From Methylococcaceae bacterium (GTDB lineage: Bacteria; Pseudomonadota; Gammaproteobacteria; Methylococcales; Methylomonadaceae), in the NCBI GenBank assembly GCA_021647145.1, contig JAKIVF010000082.1, positions 1-16,027 on the forward strand: DNA of 16,027 bases, given 5' to 3'. The notes under the pieces were generated by a model. It saw nothing but the letters and a program-made list of their open reading frames with translations, searched no databases and was not told the origin of the DNA. The position numbers and the translations under genes are program-made. Positions 14,518 to 16,027 of this stretch are shown here, piece after piece (position 1 is the stretch's first letter; every line of letters starts with the position of its first letter).

Positions 14518-15429
14518 ATGTTAGCTGAGTTTATTGCCTCTGTTAAAGAGATTGTTCTGCAATTTAGTGATGTAGAATTTTTAGTTATCACCATTATTGC
14601 TAGCGCAATAGGCCTTTATTCTTTTTACCAAATGGTGAAACGCCATCATATTTCACGCTTAATTGAAAATACACCCACATCTAAAATCCGTAGCGCAGCG
14701 CAGGGCTATGTAGAGCTCAATGGTAAAGCCAAGTTATTAGATGGCGACATAATTATATCGCCACTCTCTACCCGTCAGTGTGTTTGGTATCGTTATAAAA
14801 TAGAAGAAGAATATGAATATCACGATAGTAAAGGCAATACTGTTCGAGGCTGGCGTGTTATTAAATCAGCTACAAGTGACGATTTATTCTTAATTGAGGA
14901 CGATACGGGAAAGTGCATTATTGATCCCGATGATGCTGATGTGGTGACAACCGATAAACGCGTTTGGTATGACCGTTCTTTACTTAGATCACGACGATAT
15001 ACCGAAGAGCTGATCACGCAAAATGAACCTTTATATGCCATTGGTTTATTTAAAACAATTGATCGCACACAAAGACTTCAGTTTAAACGACATGTAAGTG
15101 AATTATTGCGACAGTGGAAAAAATCACCTAATTTATTACTGCTTAAATACGATAGGGATAATAACGGCCAATTAAGTGAGCAAGAATGGCAACAGGTACG
15201 TTTGGCCGCTGAGAAACAAATTCAACATGAATACGGTAAAAATTACCAACAAGAAGCACTTAACTTACTCGCCATGACACAAAATAAAGATCACTCTTTT
15301 ATACTTTCTACATTATCAGAAGAAAAATTGATTAAACGATTTCAATTACATGTAATGGGTTATATTCTGACATTTTTCGTGATGGGAAGTCTTGTTATCT
15401 GGGCAATAAATGTCAGGTTAGGTGCTTAA
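14518..15429 (+). CDS. Membrane GIDE-domain protein with an EF-hand loop
   Basis: A 303-residue inner-membrane protein. Transmembrane segments lie at about 20-39 and 279-297; between them is a soluble part. Residues about 48-175 (IENTPTSKIRSAAQGYVELNGKA, then VWYRYKIEEEYEY and LIEDDTGKCIIDP) match the GIDE domain, known from mitochondrial MUL1/MAPL E3 ligases and from uncharacterised bacterial proteins; the ligase RING domain is absent. Residues 212-223 form a canonical EF-hand calcium loop, DRDNNGQLSEQE. Bacterial relatives often neighbour lemA, which is not seen here. The next gene, a YoaA-type helicase, starts 3 bp later, so the two are probably co-transcribed. Function unknown; calcium binding is inferred from the loop. 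Confidence 0.8.
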   Translation: MLAEFIASVKEIVLQFSDVEFLVITIIASAIGLYSFYQMVKRHHISRLIENTPTSKIRSAAQGYVELNGKAKLLDGDIIISPLSTRQCVWYRYKIEEEYEYHDSKGNTVRGWRVIKSATSDDLFLIEDDTGKCIIDPDDADVVTTDKRVWYDRSLLRSRRYTEELITQNEPLYAIGLFKTIDRTQRLQFKRHVSELLRQWKKSPNLLLLKYDRDNNGQLSEQEWQQVRLAAEKQIQHEYGKNYQQEALNLLAMTQNKDHSFILSTLSEEKLIKRFQLHVMGYILTFFVMGSLVIWAINVRLGA

Positions 15430-15432
15430 TTG

Positions 15433-16027
15433 ATGAAACGAGTATTTAGTGACGGCGGTTTATTAGCAACGCAAATTGAAGATTATGCACCGCGCGCTCA
15501 ACAACTTGAAATGGCAATAAGTATTGAGACAGTATTAGAACAAAGTACCACCTTAATTGCTGAAGCAGGAACCGGAACAGGAAAAACTTTTGCTTATCTA
15601 GCACCAGCTATACTGTCAGGTCAGAAAGTATTTATTTCAACAGGTACTAAAAATTTACAAGATCAGCTTTTTAATAAAGACCTACCCACTTTAAAAAGAG
15701 CACTTGGTATACCATTCAAAGCAGCATTATTAAAAGGTCGTAGTAATTATTTATGCCATTATCGTCTAAGCTTGGCGCAAACAGATCCACACCAAAAGTA
15801 TCACCATAAAACACTACAAGAATTAGTTGATTGGTCAAATAAAACAAAAAGTGGTGATTTAAGTAATAGTGATATATTAGAAGATAATTCACCCTTATGG
15901 TCTAAAGTTACCTCAACAATTGATAATTGTTTAGGTCAAGAATGTCCAAATTACGATGACTGTTTTGTACTTGAAGCCCGAAAAAAAGCTCAAGAAGCTG
16001 ATATTGTGGTTATTAATCACCATTTGT
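15433..16027 (+). CDS. yoaA: YoaA/DinG-family ATP-dependent DNA helicase, N-terminal part (runs off right edge)
   Basis: 198 codons are visible of a superfamily 2, XPD-like helicase. Walker A reads EAGTGTGKT (44-52), preceded by the Q-motif-like RAQQLEMA; motif Ia is FISTGTKNLQDQL (68-80). Four cysteines, C108 (after GRSNYL), C166, C171 and C177, match the iron-sulfur cluster domain of YoaA/DinG/XPD helicases. IVVINHHL at the edge precedes the DEAH box, which is outside the window. Family members act in replication-linked repair and, in E. coli, YoaA works with HolC. YoaA rather than DinG is favoured by the start KRVFSDGGLLA and the short gap-free N-terminus. Start ATG 15433 is 3 bp after the GIDE gene. 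Confidence 0.9.
   Translation, partial: MKRVFSDGGLLATQIEDYAPRAQQLEMAISIETVLEQSTTLIAEAGTGTGKTFAYLAPAILSGQKVFISTGTKNLQDQLFNKDLPTLKRALGIPFKAALLKGRSNYLCHYRLSLAQTDPHQKYHHKTLQELVDWSNKTKSGDLSNSDILEDNSPLWSKVTSTIDNCLGQECPNYDDCFVLEARKKAQEADIVVINHHL

Overview
The window looks like chromosomal DNA of a low-GC (AT-rich), aerobic gammaproteobacterium. YajD, Tag, YoaA/DinG, CpsG-type phosphomannomutase, a HugZ/HutZ-like flavin protein and a DUF3135 protein all read as gammaproteobacterial versions. No phage or plasmid genes, tRNA, rRNA or CRISPR array were seen. I cannot name the genus; a methanotroph or sulfur-oxidiser lineage is only a guess from the mix of low GC and these families.

Layout, left to right. 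(1) 1-647, minus: the 5' part of a gene whose product starts with a clear Sec signal peptide and runs straight into the second RecA-like domain of a DEAH/viral-type helicase; it continues beyond the left edge. (2) 766-3224, minus: a three-gene ABC importer of the nitrate/sulfonate/taurine/NMT1 class (binding protein, permease, ATPase), substrate unknown. (3) 3355-7009, plus: moaA, a family I pyrophosphatase, and a tightly packed run yajD - tag - HugZ-like - rhodanese lipoprotein. (4) 7063-8039: two small conserved proteins transcribed away from each other, one with two HxxxH motifs and one of DUF3135. (5) 8068-12018: a GDP-mannose block, with manC/cpsB and a hydroxypyruvate-isomerase-like gene on minus and manB/cpsG on plus. 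They are separated by a 350-bp region carrying a probable 111-bp MITE. (6) 12181-14364, plus: a LeuB-like beta-decarboxylating dehydrogenase and a strongly divergent HemF homologue, preceded by an operator-like repeat array and followed by a short unexplained reading frame. (7) 14518-end, plus: a membrane GIDE-domain protein with an EF-hand loop, 3 bp before a YoaA/DinG-type iron-sulfur helicase that runs off the right edge.

How the genes work together. ManC and ManB convert fructose-6-phosphate to GDP-mannose for surface polysaccharide. The transporter genes form one translationally coupled operon. yajD, tag, the HugZ-like gene and the rhodanese gene have gaps of 5, -4 and 1 bp and should be co-transcribed. 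The parts most worth a second look are the exported helicase-like protein, the LeuB-like/HemF-like pair with missing HemF motifs, the repeat array in front of it, and the MITE-like element.
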